The notes under the pieces were generated by a model. That model worked only from the letters and a program-made list of their open reading frames with translations, did no database searches and was not told the DNA's origin. A DNA stretch of 64,000 bases from Paracoccus aerodenitrificans (GTDB lineage Bacteria; Pseudomonadota; Alphaproteobacteria; Rhodobacterales; Rhodobacteraceae), in the NCBI RefSeq assembly GCF_027913215.1, contig NZ_CP115784.1, positions 1,488,001 to 1,552,000 on the forward strand, given 5' to 3'. The first letter of the stretch is position 1. Each line of letters begins with the position of its first letter. Positions 42,159 through 51,748 of the stretch are shown in pieces. The position numbers were made by a program, and so were the translations under genes.

Positions 42159-43067
42159 CTATTCGGCGGCAGCGGCGGCGCTTTGCGATTTGCGATAGGC
42201 TGCGATTTCATCCACCACGAAATCACGGAATGCGGTGACCCGGCGGGAGCCGCGCAGTTCTTCAGGAAATGCGAGGAATACCGGCACTTCGCCGGATTCG
42301 ACATCATCGAAGACCCGCACCAGTTCCGGGAAATCGGCCGTGAGATAATCGGGCAGCACGCCGATGCCGACTTCGTTCAGCACCGCCTGCAACACCCCGA
42401 AATAATTATTCACCATCAGCAGCGAACGCGGATGCTGTTCCAGAAGCTGCTGCACAAGCAGCTTACCCGCCGCAACCTGCGGCACGGCAGGGTCCTGCCC
42501 GATCAGCCGGTGACGCGACAGGTCGGGGACATTTTGCGGACGGCCAGACTGCGACAGATAGTTGCGCGTCGCGTAAAGCCGCATACGGATATTCAGCAAC
42601 CGGCGGCGGATCAGATCGGACTGGCTAGGTTCCTTCATGCGGATGGCGACATCAGCCTCTCGCATGGGCAGGTCAAGCACACGCTCTTCTAGGATCAGAT
42701 TGATCTTCAGATCGGGATACAGCGCATAAAGCTTGTTCAGGCGCGGCACCAGCCACAACGTACCGAAGCCGGTCGCCGCCGTCACTTTCAACTCGCCCAT
42801 GACATGTTCTTCGCTGTCACGGATCCGCGCCTCGGCCATATCGAGCTTACGCGCCATTTCGGATGTGGCGTGGAAAAGAAGTTCGCCCTGTTCGGTCAGA
42901 ATCAGGCCCCGCGCGTGGCGGTGAAACAGGGTCACGCCAAGTTGATCTTCCAGCCCGCGGATCTGGCGGCTGACCGCTGATTGAGATAGCCGCAGCGAAT
43001 CACCCGCATGAGTCAGGCTTCCAGCGTCGGCAACTGCATGAAAGATCCGAAGCTTATCCCAGTCCAT
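42159..43067 (-). CDS. LysR family transcriptional regulator
   Basis: 302 aa from ATG at 43067 (MDWDKLRIFHAVADAGSLTHAGDSLRLSQSAVSRQIRGLEDQLGVTLFHR, classic LysR winged helix); the longer frame to 43139 lacks a good ribosome site. The ligand domain contains GELKVTAATGFGTLWLVPRLNKLYALYPDLKINLILEE. It is divergent from the indolepyruvate ferredoxin oxidoreductase, 153 bp away, and so is the likely regulator of that gene; this pairing is common in related genomes. Inducer unknown, possibly an aromatic or branched-chain 2-oxo acid. Confidence 0.93.
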   Translation of the reverse strand: MDWDKLRIFHAVADAGSLTHAGDSLRLSQSAVSRQIRGLEDQLGVTLFHRHARGLILTEQGELLFHATSEMARKLDMAEARIRDSEEHVMGELKVTAATGFGTLWLVPRLNKLYALYPDLKINLILEERVLDLPMREADVAIRMKEPSQSDLIRRRLLNIRMRLYATRNYLSQSGRPQNVPDLSRHRLIGQDPAVPQVAAGKLLVQQLLEQHPRSLLMVNNYFGVLQAVLNEVGIGVLPDYLTADFPELVRVFDDVESGEVPVFLAFPEELRGSRRVTAFRDFVVDEIAAYRKSQSAAAAAE

Positions 43068-43220
43068 GTCATGACTTTCTGTCGTAATAGCTATGCAATT
43101 TGCGCAACTCTTACGCTGCCGGGGCTGTTTCAGCAACATATGACAAACGACAGTTTTCCCTTTCTGGGTCAGCTTTGCTGACGTATAATGCCCCCATACC
43201 GATCGAGCAGGGAGGGCCAG

Positions 43221-46200
43221 ATGGGGGTTCCACAGGACAAGTCGTTTTCATTGGCGGATCGTTTCGATCTGTCGAAACCGCAGGTTTTGCTGAACGGAAC
43301 GCAGGCGCTCGTGCGGCTGATGCTGATGCAGCACGCCCGCGACACCGCAGCCGGGCTGAATACGGCGGGGCTGGTCACCGGCTATCGCGGCAGCCCTCTG
43401 GGCGGCGTCGATCTTCAGATGATGAAGGCCGAGAAGCTGCTTTCCGCCGAAAACGTGCTGTTCCAGCCCGGTCTGAATGAGGACCTTGCCGCCACCGCCG
43501 TCTGGGGCAGCCAGCAGGCCGAATTGCGCAATGAGGGCAAATATGACGGCGTTTTCGCGCTGTGGTACGGCAAGGGACCGGGGGTGGACCGCACCGGCGA
43601 TGTCATGCGCCACGGCAATATGGCCGGATCGTCGCAACATGGCGGCGTGGTCATGGCGATGGGCGATGACCATACGGGCGAAAGCTCGACCGTGCTGCAT
43701 CAGTCGGATTGGGCGATGGTGGACGCCTATATCCCGGTGCTGTCGCCTGCCGGTGTGCAGGAAATTCTGGATTACGGGCTGTACGGCTTCGCATTGTCGC
43801 GTTTTGCGGGCGTGTGGACGGGCCTCAAGACGATGAAGGACACGGTTGAGGCGACCTCGGTCGTTAATGGCGATCCGTTCCGGATGAACTTCGTCACGCC
43901 GAAATTCGACATGCCCGAGGGCGGGTTGAATATCCGTCTGGGCGACACGCCGGTGCTGCAGGAAGCCCGGATGATCGACTATAAACGCTTCGCCGCCGAG
44001 GCATTTTCGCGGGCGAACAAGATCGACCGCAGGATCTGGGGCAAGCCGGGCGCGAAGATCGGCTTTGTCGCGGCGGGCAAGAACTGGCTGGATCTGATCC
44101 ACGCTTTGTCCCTTCTGGGCATAGATGAGGCCGAAGCCGACCGGCTGGGTCTGACCACCTATAAGATCGGCCAGACCTTCCCGATGGATATGAAGACCTT
44201 CCAGGAATGGTCCGAGCCTCTGGATCTGGTCATCGTGGTCGAGGAAAAGCGCAAGCTGATCGAGGTGCAGGTCAAGGAAGCCATCTTCGACAACCGCCAC
44301 GGTCGACGCGTGATCGGCTGGCATCACGACCGCACCGGGGAAGAGGTCTTCCCGACGCGCTATGCGCTCGACCCGGTGATGATCGCGGAAAAACTGGGCG
44401 GCATCCTGATCGAGGAAGGCCGCGGCACCGAGGGCATCCGCGCCGGTCTGGAGAAACTGACCGCCGCGCGCCGCGCCGATAACGCGCCTGAGATAACCGT
44501 CAGAACACCTTGGTATTGTTCGGGTTGTCCGCATAACACCTCGACGCGCGTGCCGGATGGCAGCCGCGCCTATGCGGGGATCGGCTGTCACTATATGGTG
44601 CAGTGGATGGACCGCGAAACCAGTGGTTTCACCCATATGGGCGGCGAAGGGGCGAACTGGGTCGGGGAAGCTCCGTTTTCCAACAGACCGCATGTATTTC
44701 AGAACCTTGGCGACGGAACCTATAATCATTCCGGCAGCCTTGCCATTCGTCACGCGGTCGCGACCGGGACGAATATCACCTATAAGATCCTGTTCAACGA
44801 TGCTGTTGCCATGACCGGCGGCCAGCCGAATGAGGGCGGCCTGACCGCGCCGCAGATCGCGCGGGAATTGCGGGCGATGAATGTCGATCCGGTGATCGTC
44901 GTCTATGATGAGAAAGAAGATGTCGATCCCAGCCAGTTCAACGGCTTGAGAACGGAACCTCGGGAAAACATGATGGCCGTGCAGCGTGAGCTGGCGAAGC
45001 GCGGCGGCACTTCGGCGATCCTCTATGTCCAGACCTGCGCGGCTGAAAAACGCCGCCGTCGCAAGAAAGGGCTGTTCCCCGATCCTGACCGTCGCATCTG
45101 GATCAACCCGGATGTCTGCGAAGGCTGCGGCGATTGCGGGGTACAGTCGAATTGCGTTTCGGTCGTGCCGCTGGACACGGAACTGGGCCGCAAACGGCAG
45201 ATTGAGCAATCTTCGTGCAACAAGGATTACTCCTGCGTGAACGGGTTCTGCCCCAGCTTCGTCTCGGTCCGGGGCGGTAAGCTGAAAAAACCGGCGGCGG
45301 CCTCGCTGGATCTGCCGGATCTTCCCGCCCCGACCCTGCCTGCGATTGATGGCACGCATAATCTTGTGATCACAGGGGTTGGCGGCACCGGGGTCGTGAC
45401 CATTGGTGCGGTGCTGGCGCAGGCGGCGCATATTGACGGCAAGGGCGCCGGAATGATGGAGATGGCCGGCCTCGCCCAGAAAGGCGGCGCGGTGCATATC
45501 CATCTGCGGCTGGCGAATGATCCCGGCGATATCAGCGCGATCCGGGTCGCCGTCGGAGAGGCCGACTGCATCATCGGCGGCGATCTGGTCGTGACGGCGG
45601 GGGCCAAGACCATCGGTCTGATGACACATGGTCGCACCGGCGCTGTGGTCAACGATCATGAGATCATCACTGGTGAGTTCACCAAGAACCGCGATTTCCA
45701 GATCCCCGCCGACCGGCTGAAAATGTCGCTGGAAGCGCGTTTGGGCGAGAAAGTGGCGTTTTTCGACGCGAATAATCTGGCGCAGAAGGCTCTGGGGGAT
45801 TCGATCTATTCCAATATGCTGGTGCTTGGCGGTGCCTGGCAGCGCGGGCTGATCCCGCTGAGCGAAGAGGCGATCCTGACGGCAATCGAGTTGAATGGTG
45901 CGAAGGTCGAGGAAAACAAACGTGCCTTTCGCATTGGCCGTTGGGCGGTGACCGATCCGGCGGCGGTGGCCGCGTTTACCGCGCCTGCCAAACCGGCGAA
46001 GCGGGATGATCCCATCGCCTTCCGCGCCGACTGGCTGGTCGAGTATCAGGATGAAGCCTATGCGCAGCGTTTCCGCGATCTGGTCGCGCTTGCCCCGGAC
46101 AATCTGCGCGAGGATGTGGCCGAAGGCCTGTTCAAGCTGATGGCCTATAAGGATGAATATGAGGTCGCCCGGCTGCATCTGAAAACCGCCGAGGGCGTGG

Positions 46201-46622
46201 CGCGGGAGTTTGACGGGGAGACGAAACTGTCCTTCCACCTTGCCCCGCCGGTCCTGCCGGGCCGCGACAGCGAAGGCCGTCCGAAGAAGCGGGAATTCGG
46301 CGCATGGATCATGCCTGGCTTCCGGCTTCTGGCGAAGATGAAGCGCCTGCGCGGGACGGCGTTCGATCCGTTCGGCTGGCTGGCCGAGCGCAAGGCCGAA
46401 CGCGCCATGCTGGCCGAGTACGAAGCCGATATGCGCGAATTGCTGCCGCAGGTCGCGCCCGCCACCGAGGGCATCCTGCGCGAGTTGGCCCGTCTGCCGC
46501 TTTCCGTGAAGGGCTATGGCCTGATCAAGGATGCGGCTGCCGAAAAAGCAGCCGCCCGCCGTCAGGAGCTTTTGCAGGCGTTCCGCGATGGCGGGACTCC
46601 CCTTGCACATGCGGCAGAATGA
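43221..46622 (+). CDS. Indolepyruvate ferredoxin oxidoreductase family protein
   Basis: Large fused 2-oxoacid:ferredoxin oxidoreductase, 1133 aa from ATG at 43221 (MGVPQDKSFSLADRFDLSKPQVLLNGTQALVRL) after GGGAGGG. It joins the TPP-binding parts (N-terminal, GNTG-like SQHGGVVMAMGDDHTGESS; TPP region GIGCHYMVQWMDRETSGFTHMGGEGANWVGEAP) with a cluster segment (CEGCGDCGVQSNCVSV and CNKDYSCVNGFCP) and the C-terminal gamma-like domain (VGGTGVVTIGAVLAQAAHIDG). It decarboxylates aryl- or branched 2-oxo acids to acyl-CoA with reduction of ferredoxin, or acts in amino-acid catabolism. A LysR regulator is divergent; murI follows after a 60-bp inverted repeat. Confidence 0.95.
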   Translation: MGVPQDKSFSLADRFDLSKPQVLLNGTQALVRLMLMQHARDTAAGLNTAGLVTGYRGSPLGGVDLQMMKAEKLLSAENVLFQPGLNEDLAATAVWGSQQAELRNEGKYDGVFALWYGKGPGVDRTGDVMRHGNMAGSSQHGGVVMAMGDDHTGESSTVLHQSDWAMVDAYIPVLSPAGVQEILDYGLYGFALSRFAGVWTGLKTMKDTVEATSVVNGDPFRMNFVTPKFDMPEGGLNIRLGDTPVLQEARMIDYKRFAAEAFSRANKIDRRIWGKPGAKIGFVAAGKNWLDLIHALSLLGIDEAEADRLGLTTYKIGQTFPMDMKTFQEWSEPLDLVIVVEEKRKLIEVQVKEAIFDNRHGRRVIGWHHDRTGEEVFPTRYALDPVMIAEKLGGILIEEGRGTEGIRAGLEKLTAARRADNAPEITVRTPWYCSGCPHNTSTRVPDGSRAYAGIGCHYMVQWMDRETSGFTHMGGEGANWVGEAPFSNRPHVFQNLGDGTYNHSGSLAIRHAVATGTNITYKILFNDAVAMTGGQPNEGGLTAPQIARELRAMNVDPVIVVYDEKEDVDPSQFNGLRTEPRENMMAVQRELAKRGGTSAILYVQTCAAEKRRRRKKGLFPDPDRRIWINPDVCEGCGDCGVQSNCVSVVPLDTELGRKRQIEQSSCNKDYSCVNGFCPSFVSVRGGKLKKPAAASLDLPDLPAPTLPAIDGTHNLVITGVGGTGVVTIGAVLAQAAHIDGKGAGMMEMAGLAQKGGAVHIHLRLANDPGDISAIRVAVGEADCIIGGDLVVTAGAKTIGLMTHGRTGAVVNDHEIITGEFTKNRDFQIPADRLKMSLEARLGEKVAFFDANNLAQKALGDSIYSNMLVLGGAWQRGLIPLSEEAILTAIELNGAKVEENKRAFRIGRWAVTDPAAVAAFTAPAKPAKRDDPIAFRADWLVEYQDEAYAQRFRDLVALAPDNLREDVAEGLFKLMAYKDEYEVARLHLKTAEGVAREFDGETKLSFHLAPPVLPGRDSEGRPKKREFGAWIMPGFRLLAKMKRLRGTAFDPFGWLAERKAERAMLAEYEADMRELLPQVAPATEGILRELARLPLSVKGYGLIKDAAAEKAAARRQELLQAFRDGGTPLAHAAE

Positions 46623-46681
46623 CCTCTGTCATGGACTTTCGGCAAAGCGCGGCTTATGTCGCGCTTTGTGCTGACAGAGGT
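46622..46681 (+). promoter_or_regulatory. Nested inverted repeat between the oxidoreductase and murI
   Basis: Outer arms ACCTCTGTCA (46622-46631) and TGACAGAGGT (46672-46681) are a perfect 10-bp pair. Inner arms CAAAGCGCG (46643-46651) and CGCGCTTTG (46660-46668) a perfect 9-bp pair with an 8-nt loop. It begins in the upstream stop codon and its right arm contains the GAGG ribosome site of murI. It has no U tract, so it looks more like a translational gate or RNA-stability element than a terminator. Confidence 0.75.
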
Positions 46682-46686
46682 ATGAC

Positions 46687-47499
46687 ATGGCGGTGGGCGT
46701 ATTCGATTCCGGGCTTGGCGGTCTGACCGTTTACGCGGCGATCAGGGACAGGCTGCCCGATCTGCCGCTGGTCTATTTCGGCGACAATGCCCATGCGCCC
46801 TATGGCGTGCGCACCGCGGACGATATCTATGATCTGACCTGTGCGGCGACAGAACGGCTGTGGCAGGAAGGCTGCGATCTGGTGATCCTTGCCTGCAACA
46901 CCGCCTCTGCCGCAGCGCTGCGTCGGATGCAGGAAAAATTCATTACTGAAAACAAAAGGGTACTTGGCGTTTTTGTTCCTCTGATCGAGGCGCTGACCGA
47001 GCGGCAATGGGGCGATAATTCGCCGCCGCGCGAGGTGGCGGTCAAGCATGTCGCCCTGTTCGCCACCCCCGCTACGGTCGCCAGCCGTGCCTTTCAGCGC
47101 GAACTGGCGTTTCGCGCCATCGGCGTGGATGTCGAGGCACAGCCCTGCGGCGGGGTGGTTGATGCGATCGAGGATGGCGATGAGATCCTTGCCGAGGCGC
47201 TTGTGACCAGCCATGTCGAGGCTCTGAAACGCCGGATGCCGCAGCCAGAAGCCGCGATACTGGGCTGTACGCATTACCCGTTCATGCAGACCGCTTTCCA
47301 GAATGCGCTTGGTCCCGATGTACAGGTGTTTTCACAGGCGCATCTGGTCGCGGACAGCCTTGCCGATTATCTGCAACGGCGTCCCGAATTTCTCGGCAGC
47401 GGGACAGAGTCGAAATATCTGACCACCGGCAATCCGGTCCGCGTCTCCAGCAAGGCCGTGCAATTCATGAAACGGGAAATCAGGTTCGAGCAAGCTTGA
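46687..47499 (+). CDS. murI: Glutamate racemase
   Basis: Makes D-glutamate for peptidoglycan. 270 aa: [37 protein letters not shown], the first catalytic Cys in [13 protein letters not shown], and the second in [10 protein letters not shown] are all present. The start at 46687 (MAVGVFDSG) has GAGG seven bases upstream. The ribosome site lies inside the right arm of a 60-bp nested inverted repeat, which may tie its expression to the upstream 3.4-kb gene. ccmE follows 21 bp later. Confidence 0.96.
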   Translation: MAVGVFDSGLGGLTVYAAIRDRLPDLPLVYFGDNAHAPYGVRTADDIYDLTCAATERLWQEGCDLVILACNTASAAALRRMQEKFITENKRVLGVFVPLIEALTERQWGDNSPPREVAVKHVALFATPATVASRAFQRELAFRAIGVDVEAQPCGGVVDAIEDGDEILAEALVTSHVEALKRRMPQPEAAILGCTHYPFMQTAFQNALGPDVQVFSQAHLVADSLADYLQRRPEFLGSGTESKYLTTGNPVRVSSKAVQFMKREIRFEQA

Positions 47500-47520
47500 C
47501 AGGCAGCCAGAGGTATTTCC

Positions 47521-47964
47521 ATGAAGTCGCTGAAAAAACGAAGAAGAATACAGGTGCTTCTTGCCGCCTCGGTGGCGCTTCTGCTGGCGACTGCGCTGAT
47601 CGGTTATGGATTCCGCGACGGGATTAACCTGTATCGTGCGCCGACTCAGGTGGTCGAGGAACCGCCCTCTGACGGAGAGGTGTTCCGTCTGGGCGGTCTG
47701 GTCGAGGAGGGTTCTCTGATCCGGGGACAGGGCGAGGTGATCGCCTTCAGCGTGACCGATGGTGCCTATACGATCCCGGTGCGTTTCGCCGGTGTCTTGC
47801 CCGATCTGTTCGAGGAAGGTCAGGGCATGATCGGCACGGGCCGGATGGAGGGTGATATCTTCGTCGCCTCCGAGATTCTGGCCAAGCATGATGAGAACTA
47901 CATGCCCAAAGAGGTCGAGGATTCGCTTCGGGCCACGGGCGTTTACAAAGACCCGAACAGCTGA
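47521..47964 (+). CDS. ccmE: Cytochrome c maturation protein CcmE
   Basis: Heme chaperone that covalently carries heme in the periplasm before transfer to apocytochromes. 147 aa with an N-terminal anchor (KSLKKRRRIQVLLAASVALLLATALIGYGF) and the heme-binding His in AKHDENYMPKEV (the HDENY motif). The beta-barrel core EVFRLGGLVEEGSLIRGQGEVIAFSVTDG matches the family. It sits after murI rather than with ccmF-ccmH, and is oriented opposite to them. Strongly conserved and probably functional. Confidence 0.96.
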   Translation: MKSLKKRRRIQVLLAASVALLLATALIGYGFRDGINLYRAPTQVVEEPPSDGEVFRLGGLVEEGSLIRGQGEVIAFSVTDGAYTIPVRFAGVLPDLFEEGQGMIGTGRMEGDIFVASEILAKHDENYMPKEVEDSLRATGVYKDPNS

Positions 47965-47992
47965 TTTTCGCCCGGCGGCAACGCCCGCAGGG

Positions 47993-48008
47993 TTTACCGC
48001 GCCTTAAC
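47993..48008 (+). promoter_or_regulatory. Candidate CtrA box upstream of the endolysin gene
   Basis: TTTA-CCGCGCC-TTAAC matches the CtrA recognition sequence TTAA-N7-TTAAC with one mismatch, 46 bp upstream of the endolysin ATG. CtrA controls gene transfer agent and lysis genes in Rhodobacter, so the site fits the context. Inferred, not verified. Confidence 0.5.
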
Positions 48009-48053
48009 CCGGCCCCGGCAGGCTCTGCCGCGTTCTGGGACAAGGAGCGGGAC

Positions 48054-48665
48054 ATGAAGTCAGTGGATGAAATCGCAGCGGAAATCGTGGCGCGTGAGGG
48101 GGGCTATGTGAACGACCCCGACGATCCGGGCGGGGCGACGAAATACGGCGTGACCATCGGGACGATGCGGCGTCTGGGGCTGGATCTGACCGGCGACGGG
48201 AAGGTCAGCCGCGCCGATGTAAAAGCCCTTGACCGGGACCGGGCAGAGCGCATCTTCAAGGAGCATTATTTCACCCACCCCGGCATTGGCAAAATTCCCG
48301 ACGCGCTGCAGGCATCGGTTTTCGACATGTATGTGAATGCCGGCACGAATGCCGTGAAGATCCTGCAACGCATGATCACGCTTATGGGCTATCCGGCCAG
48401 GGATGACGGTGTGATCGGCCCGAAAACCATTGCCGCCCTGCGTGCCGCGCATAATGCCGCGCCGCGCCATATCGCGGATGCCTATGGGATCGAGCGGCGG
48501 AATTACTATTATGCGCTTGCCGATCACCGCCCCGCCAGCCGCAAATATGCCCGGACCCGCCGTGGCGCGAAAGGCGGCTGGATTCGGCGGGCCGAAGAGT
48601 TCATCTCTGCCCGCTATCACCTCAGCGAAACCCAGCATCGTGAGAGGATCTCGGCATGGGGATGA
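48054..48665 (+). CDS. GTA-type endolysin (GH108-like N-acetylmuramidase)
   Basis: Peptidoglycan-cutting muramidase of the glycoside hydrolase 108 family, 203 aa. The N-terminus EGGYVNDPDDPGGATKYGVT contains the catalytic Glu (E15) motif EGGY, and the C-terminal peptidoglycan-binding region shows MITLMGYPARDDGVIGPKTIAAL. No signal peptide, so export would need the holin encoded just downstream (10-bp overlap). Good AAGGAG ribosome site. With the holin this pair resembles the lysis cassette of Rhodobacterales gene transfer agents, which in R. capsulatus also lies apart from the structural cluster. Confidence 0.9.
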   Translation: MKSVDEIAAEIVAREGGYVNDPDDPGGATKYGVTIGTMRRLGLDLTGDGKVSRADVKALDRDRAERIFKEHYFTHPGIGKIPDALQASVFDMYVNAGTNAVKILQRMITLMGYPARDDGVIGPKTIAALRAAHNAAPRHIADAYGIERRNYYYALADHRPASRKYARTRRGAKGGWIRRAEEFISARYHLSETQHRERISAWG

Positions 48666-49204
48666 TCGACCGTCTGATCGGAATTGGACCTGCCGCACGC
48701 GGTCTCTCTGATGCGGCGACGGATGTTGCCGAGGTGTTTCGCGAGAATGCGACACGACGGATGGAGCTTGACGAGGACGCCTATCGCCACGCAATCGAGC
48801 AGTTCAAGGCCGAGTTCGGCGGCGGCCAAAGTCGTTTCCATGACTTCGTTAACGGGCTGAACCGCCTGCCTCGCCCGCTGATGACCTTCGGCACGCTTGG
48901 TCTGTTCGGTTACGCCATGACAGAGCCTGCCGGGTTCTCCCGCCGTATGGAGGGGCTTCAGACCGTGCCAGAGCCGCTTTGGTGGTTGCTTGGCGCGATC
49001 GTTTCTTTCTATTTCGGCGCCCGTGAAGCACATTATTTTCGTAATCGTCGCCTTTCCGAACAGAAAAATCCACGGATCTTTCGGCAGGACTCCGCTGATC
49101 TGCGCTTTGCAGGGCCGTCTGAACCTGAGCCGGAGATGTTCGCCGATAATGCCGCGTTGCAGGATTGGGCCAAGGAAAAACAGGGTTTTGTGGCGGTTTC
49201 GTGA
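48656..49204 (+). CDS. GTA-type 3TM holin
   Basis: Holin of the GTA_holin_3TM type, 182 aa. The N-terminal helical portion (MGMIDRLIGIGPAARGLSDAATDVAEVFREN) is soluble. The membrane segments are about residues 83-100 (LPRPLMTFGTLGLFGYAM) and 116-135 (PEPLWWLLGAIVSFYFGAREAHYF). A charged tail ends ALQDWAKEKQGFVAVS. Start codon overlaps the endolysin by 10 bp, so the two are translationally coupled. It should form pores releasing the muramidase to the periplasm and causing lysis for particle release. No capsid genes occur in the window. Confidence 0.85.
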   Translation: MGMIDRLIGIGPAARGLSDAATDVAEVFRENATRRMELDEDAYRHAIEQFKAEFGGGQSRFHDFVNGLNRLPRPLMTFGTLGLFGYAMTEPAGFSRRMEGLQTVPEPLWWLLGAIVSFYFGAREAHYFRNRRLSEQKNPRIFRQDSADLRFAGPSEPEPEMFADNAALQDWAKEKQGFVAVS

Positions 49205-49289
49205 CGTGGGCATGTCAGATATGCATGACGGCTATGACGTAAATGCAGCACTTTCGCGCTTGTCTGTCAGGCAGCTTGCCCCTATTTCG

Positions 49290-49373
49290 GACTGTGAAGG
49301 CGATGATTGAGGCAACTCGCATGGTCTTCACCTCCCTGTTGGACTTAGGCCGGGCCTTGCCCGGTCTTTTTTT
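49290..49373 (+). ncRNA. Putative plus-strand small RNA with intrinsic terminator
   Basis: A promoter-like TTGTCT (49260-49265), 17-bp spacer, TATTTC (49283-49288) precedes a structured stretch. The arms GUGAAGGCGAUG (49294-49305) and CAUGGUCUUCAC (49320-49331) pair with one G-G mismatch and one G-U. They are capped by GAG-GCAA-CUC (a GNRA tetraloop). A C/U-rich linker (CCUCCCUGUUGG) follows. The terminator is CCGGGC-CTT-GCCCGG with TCTTTTTTT (49350-49373). The roughly 80-nt RNA has no credible reading frame. It could instead be the holin 3' UTR, or a leader of purL that always terminates. Confidence 0.6.
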
Positions 49374-49458
49374 GTCTGCAAACCCCGGACACGCCCCCTT
49401 CCCCTCGCATCGCTGTGACCGTAAAAGGCGGGCGATTGCGCAAGAGAGAGGGCCAGCC

Positions 49459-51636
49459 ATGCACGAACCGGAGATCACCGACGAACTGGTCGCCGCACAT
49501 GGGCTGAAGCCCGATGAGTATCAGCGCATTCTGGAGATTATCGGCCGCGAGCCGAGCTTTACCGAGCTTGGTATCTTCTCGGCGATGTGGAACGAGCATT
49601 GTTCCTATAAATCCTCGAAGAAATGGCTGCGCACCCTGCCGACCTCGGGCCCGCAGGTGATCTGCGGCCCCGGCGAGAATGCGGGGGTTGTCGATATCGG
49701 CGACGGTCAGGCCGTGGTCTTCAAGATGGAGAGCCATAACCATCCCAGCTATATCGAGCCGCATCAGGGGGCCGCGACCGGCGTTGGCGGCATTCTGCGC
49801 GACGTGTTCACGATGGGCGCACGTCCGATTGCCGCGATGGATTCGCTGAGTTTCGGGCGGCCCGAACATCCCAAGACCGCGCATCTGGTCAAGGGTGTGG
49901 TCGAAGGGATCGGGTCTTATGGCAACGCGTTCGGCGTGCCGAATATCGGCGGCGAGGTCCGGTTTCACCGCGCCTATGACGGCAATTGCCTTGTGAACGC
50001 CTTTGCCGCGGGGCTGGCCGACGCGGACAAGATTTTCTATTCGGCAGCATCGGGGATCGGAATGCCGGTCGTCTATCTGGGGGCCAAGACCGGACGGGAC
50101 GGGGTTGGCGGGGCGACGATGGCCTCGGCTGAGTTCGACGATACGATTGAAGAAAAGCGCCCCACGGTGCAGGTCGGCGATCCCTTTACCGAAAAATGCC
50201 TTCTGGAAGCCTGTCTTGAGCTGATGACGACGGATTCCGTGATCTCGATTCAGGATATGGGGGCCGCGGGCCTGACCTGTTCCGCCGTTGAAATGGGCGA
50301 TAAGGGCGGTCTGGGGATTCAGTTGAACCTCGACCATGTGCCGCAGCGTGAGACGAATATGACGGCCTACGAAATGATGCTGTCGGAATCGCAGGAACGC
50401 ATGCTGATGGTGCTGAAGCCTGAAAAAGAGGCCGAGGCGCGGGCGATCTTCGAAAAATGGGATCTGGATTTCGCCATTGTGGGCGAAACCATCGCCGAGG
50501 ACCGGTTCCTGATCCTGCATGGCAATGAGGTGATGGCGGATCTGCCGCTGTCGAAACTGTCATCGAGTGCACCGGAATATGACCGCCCGTGGGTTGAGAC
50601 CCCTGCCCCTGCCGCATTGCCTGAACTGCCCGCGATCACGCCGCTGAAGGCGCTGCGGGCGCTGATCGGCAGCCCGAATTATGCGCATAAAGGATGGGTC
50701 TGGGAGCAATATGACACGCAGGTCGGCGCGGATACGGTGCGTCGCCCCGGTCAGGGTGCGGGCGTGGTGCGGGTGCATGGCACCGACAAGGGGCTTGCAT
50801 TTACCAGCGATGTGACGCCGCGCTATGTGAAGGCGAACCCGGTGCAGGGCGGCAGGCAGGCCGTGGCCGAAGCCTATCGCAACCTTTGCGCGGTGGGCGC
50901 GAAACCTCTGGCGACGACGGACAACCTCAATTTCGGCAATCCCGAGAAACCCGAGATCATGGGCCAGTTCGTCGGGGCGATCAAAGGGATCGGCGAGGCT
51001 GTCGCGGCGCTGGATATGCCCATCGTGTCGGGGAACGTGTCGCTCTATAACGAGACCGACGGGCAAGGCATCCTGCCGACGCCGACGATTGGCGCGGTCG
51101 GACTGCTGGAAAGCCTTGACGATCTGATCGCAGGCGTCGCCGAGGATGGCGATGTGGCGATTGTAATCGGCGAGACGCGCGGGCATCTGGGCCAGTCGGC
51201 TCTGGCCGCCGAGACGTTCGGAATCGAGGAAGGCGATGCCCCTGCCGTCGATCTTGCGACCGAGCGGCGCAATGGTGAATTCCTGCGTGACAATCGCAGC
51301 CATCTTCACTGTGCGACGGATCTGTCCGATGGCGGGCTGGGTCTGGCTGCGTTCGAGATGGCCGAGGCGGCGGGGATCGGGGTGCGGCTGCACTCGGACG
51401 ATATCGCACATCTTTATGGTGAGGATCAGGCGCGTTATCTGGTGGCCTGCGATGCGCCGGGGGCAAGAGCTTTGCTGGAAGCCGCCGAGGCAGCCGGCGT
51501 TCCCGTCGCCGAGGTCGGCCAGTTTGGCGGCATGGCCGTGCAGATGGGCGAGGATGCGGGCGATCTGGCAGAGCTTTCGGCGCTGTATCGCCGGGCGTTT
51601 TCCGATGCGATTCACGGTGAGACGGCTCTGGGGTGA
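49459..51636 (+). CDS. purL: Phosphoribosylformylglycinamidine synthase subunit PurL
   Basis: ATP-dependent amidation step of purine synthesis, the large subunit of the PurSQL complex. 725 aa from ATG at 49459 ([22 protein letters not shown]); the upstream in-frame stretch from 49243 crosses the sRNA terminator and is not coding. Motifs: [15 protein letters not shown] (catalytic His), [64 protein letters not shown]. Unlike many relatives, bolA and grxD do not follow; an A-type Fe-S carrier does, 112 bp on. Confidence 0.97.
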   Translation: MHEPEITDELVAAHGLKPDEYQRILEIIGREPSFTELGIFSAMWNEHCSYKSSKKWLRTLPTSGPQVICGPGENAGVVDIGDGQAVVFKMESHNHPSYIEPHQGAATGVGGILRDVFTMGARPIAAMDSLSFGRPEHPKTAHLVKGVVEGIGSYGNAFGVPNIGGEVRFHRAYDGNCLVNAFAAGLADADKIFYSAASGIGMPVVYLGAKTGRDGVGGATMASAEFDDTIEEKRPTVQVGDPFTEKCLLEACLELMTTDSVISIQDMGAAGLTCSAVEMGDKGGLGIQLNLDHVPQRETNMTAYEMMLSESQERMLMVLKPEKEAEARAIFEKWDLDFAIVGETIAEDRFLILHGNEVMADLPLSKLSSSAPEYDRPWVETPAPAALPELPAITPLKALRALIGSPNYAHKGWVWEQYDTQVGADTVRRPGQGAGVVRVHGTDKGLAFTSDVTPRYVKANPVQGGRQAVAEAYRNLCAVGAKPLATTDNLNFGNPEKPEIMGQFVGAIKGIGEAVAALDMPIVSGNVSLYNETDGQGILPTPTIGAVGLLESLDDLIAGVAEDGDVAIVIGETRGHLGQSALAAETFGIEEGDAPAVDLATERRNGEFLRDNRSHLHCATDLSDGGLGLAAFEMAEAAGIGVRLHSDDIAHLYGEDQARYLVACDAPGARALLEAAEAAGVPVAEVGQFGGMAVQMGEDAGDLAELSALYRRAFSDAIHGETALG

Positions 51637-51748
51637 TATTCCCGGCCCGGGATCAAGGGCGAAGCCCGCCGGGCCAGCGGCTGCACAGCACTTGAGAATT
51701 TCGCGCCCGCTCCTTACCTTTGACCCAACGCAACCAAAGGCTGACATC

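Noticed and set aside
43248..46610. A 1120-codon open frame on the minus strand
   Set aside because: Exact antisense of the conserved oxidoreductase at 43221-46622; amino acid content is Arg/His-rich and fits no family.
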